DNA of 64,000 bases from Acidimicrobiia bacterium (GTDB lineage: Bacteria; Actinomycetota; Acidimicrobiia; Acidimicrobiales; Bin134): NCBI GenBank assembly GCA_009842675.1, contig VYEX01000002.1, positions 88,018 through 152,017 of the forward strand, written 5' to 3'. Positions 62,675-64,000 of the stretch are shown here, in pieces (within the stretch, counting starts at the first letter, position 1; each line of letters opens with the position of its first letter). Both the position numbers and the translations under genes were made by a program. The notes below the pieces were generated by a model. It had not been told where the DNA came from. It did not search any database and worked only from the letters and a program-made list of their open reading frames with translations.

Positions 62675-64000
62675 CGATCCTCCCAGAAGGCGGGCACCAA
62701 GCCTCGCTCAGCCAGCACCGCCTGGAACTCCAGCAGGGCGGTGTAGGTGGGCAGCACGTAGAGATCGCCGCCGGCCCCGCTGGCCCCCAGAGCGGCATCC
62801 AGCGCGGCCGACACCGTGGGGACGACCGAGAGCCGCTCGGGGTCGAATCCGGCATAGCGGAACCGCAGCGCCATGTCGTAGCCCCGGTCGCCGCCCACCG
62901 TGAGCGAAGCCAGCCGGCCGCTGTCCATCAGCAGCTCGTAGTCCACGTCCCAGATCCAAGAGACGTCCTGGCCGTCGGCGGTGCGGTCGTTGAGCAGCAC
63001 CAACAGGTGCAGGGGGTGGTCCTCCAGCAGCATGGTGCGGATGTTCTCGTTGGCACCGGCCGGGTTCTTGGCCAGAAGCGTGGTCACCCTGACCGGGCCA
63101 ATCTGGGTGCGCTCGGCCCGCCCGAACGCCGCCTCCCGCTTGGCCAGCGCAGGTCCGATGGCCTCAGGCCCGAGGTCGAGTGCGACGGAGGTGGCGGTGG
63201 CGGCCAGGGCGTTGTAGGAGTTGTGCATGCCCGGCAGCCGCAGCGACATCTCGATCGGACCCTTGGGAGTGTCGATGGCCAGCCGCTGGCCGTCCAGCCC
63301 GTGCAATTCCACCCGAGTGGCCCCCACGTCGGGCTGGGGCCGGACCAGACCGCACCTCGAACAGGACCACCGGCCGAGGTGGGCGATGGTGACCATTTCG
63401 TAGTGCAGCGAAGCTCCGCAGTGGCGGCACTCGGTGGTGTCGGCGGCATGGGGTAGGCGGTCGCGGCCCACGCGGGGGTCTTCGATGCCGTAGGACAAGG
63501 TGTTGGGATGCCGGGCGGCGATCTCGGCCACCGCGGGATCATCGGCGTTGTAGATCACGGTTGTGGCCGAGTCGATCTCGGCCACCGCGTCCCGCCATCG
63601 ATCCACCAGGTGCTCCAGCTCCCCGTAGCGGTCCAGCTGGTCCCGGAACAGGTTCATAAGGGTGACCACCCGCGGTTTGGTTTGGGCGATCAGCCCCGGT
63701 AGGGCCGCTTCATCGACCTCGAACAGGGCCACCTCGGCCCCATCGGCGTTGAGCAGCGCAGTGGCCACCCCTCGCTCCAGATTGGAGCCGGCGGTGTTGG
63801 CCACCACGCGGGCGCCGCTGGCGTCGAGTGCGGCCCGAACCAGCCGGGCGGTGGTGGTCTTGCCGTTGGTCCCCGAAAGCATGATCACGCCGTCGGGAAC
63901 CGAGCGGGCCATCTCTGCGGTGGCCTCGGGACGCAGCCGGGTGAGCACCAGGCCGGGCAATGTGGTACCCCCGCCCCGCCCCAGCCGCTGCGACAGCCGC
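62671..64000 (-). CDS. murT: Lipid II isoglutaminyl synthase, Mur ligase subunit (cut by window edge)
   Basis: A Mur-ligase-like protein open to the right edge; its start lies beyond 64000. Before the central domain the frame gives RLSQRLGRGGGTTLPGLVLT, so the true N-terminus is further upstream. The ATP P-loop is MLSGTNGKTTTARLV. An inserted zinc ribbon (CRHCG and CSRCG) is the MurT hallmark absent from MurE/MurF. LPGMHNSYNALAATATSVAL is the Mur central region. It activates the D-Glu carboxylate of lipid II for amidation by the adjacent GatD. Confidence 0.93.
   Translation of the reverse strand, partial: RLSQRLGRGGGTTLPGLVLTRLRPEATAEMARSVPDGVIMLSGTNGKTTTARLVRAALDASGARVVANTAGSNLERGVATALLNADGAEVALFEVDEAALPGLIAQTKPRVVTLMNLFRDQLDRYGELEHLVDRWRDAVAEIDSATTVIYNADDPAVAEIAARHPNTLSYGIEDPRVGRDRLPHAADTTECRHCGASLHYEMVTIAHLGRWSCSRCGLVRPQPDVGATRVELHGLDGQRLAIDTPKGPIEMSLRLPGMHNSYNALAATATSVALDLGPEAIGPALAKREAAFGRAERTQIGPVRVTTLLAKNPAGANENIRTMLLEDHPLHLLVLLNDRTADGQDVSWIWDVDYELLMDSGRLASLTVGGDRGYDMALRFRYAGFDPERLSVVPTVSAALDAALGASGAGGDLYVLPTYTALLEFQAVLAERGLVPAFWEDR

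Overview
The window is high-GC bacterial DNA, tightly packed on both strands, with about 60 protein genes. It most resembles an uncultured actinobacterium of the Acidimicrobiia type. That placement is inferred from the MurT/GatD cell-wall pair, several F420-type enzymes (luciferase-like and PPOX families), many CoA-dependent catabolic genes, and TANNNT boxes 6-9 nt before start codons, which is the signature of leaderless mRNAs. No rRNA, tRNA, CRISPR array or insertion sequence was found.

Layout. 1-313 is the 5' part of a MATE efflux gene running off the left edge. 356-7519 is a branched-chain amino acid and methionine block: ilvD, a NadD-like gene on the other strand, ilvB-ilvN-ilvC behind a leader peptide and attenuator hairpins, then a metY-like gene. 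7563-10607 holds two convergent substrate-binding lipoproteins. 10649-15046 has a double-domain CoA-transferase and two tandem alpha/beta hydrolases. 15183-18338 is an island of more ordinary base composition with a restriction-modification pair and a decayed HNH nuclease. 18383-62000 is a long accessory catabolic stretch: enoyl-CoA hydratases, thiolase, acyl-CoA ligase, CoA-transferases, P450, SDRs, metal-dependent amidohydrolases, F420 oxidoreductases, dioxygenases, a fused electron-transfer flavoprotein, a P-type ATPase and several lipoproteins. 60975 to the right edge carries a nucleoside hydrolase, gatD and murT (cut by the edge) with overlapping stop and start codons.

The most striking result is three genes in which an in-frame TGA sits exactly at a catalytic redox cysteine: a SelW/Rdx-like protein with two TGAs in a UxxU arrangement (22169-22441), a peroxiredoxin (31510-31980) and a UGSC-family protein (44163-44711, minus strand). 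The last two are followed by 8-bp stem-loops at the distance and with the loop G expected of bacterial SECIS elements. Elsewhere TGA is an ordinary stop, often inside ATGA overlaps, and Trp is TGG, so selenocysteine is the best explanation. The selABCD machinery must lie outside the window.

The UGSC gene ends a compact operon with an amidohydrolase and a cysteine-rich protein of unknown function, which may form an undescribed selenoenzyme pathway. Many catabolic genes look like parts of pathways degrading acyl-CoA or alicyclic/aromatic carboxylic acids, but no substrate can be assigned from sequence alone.
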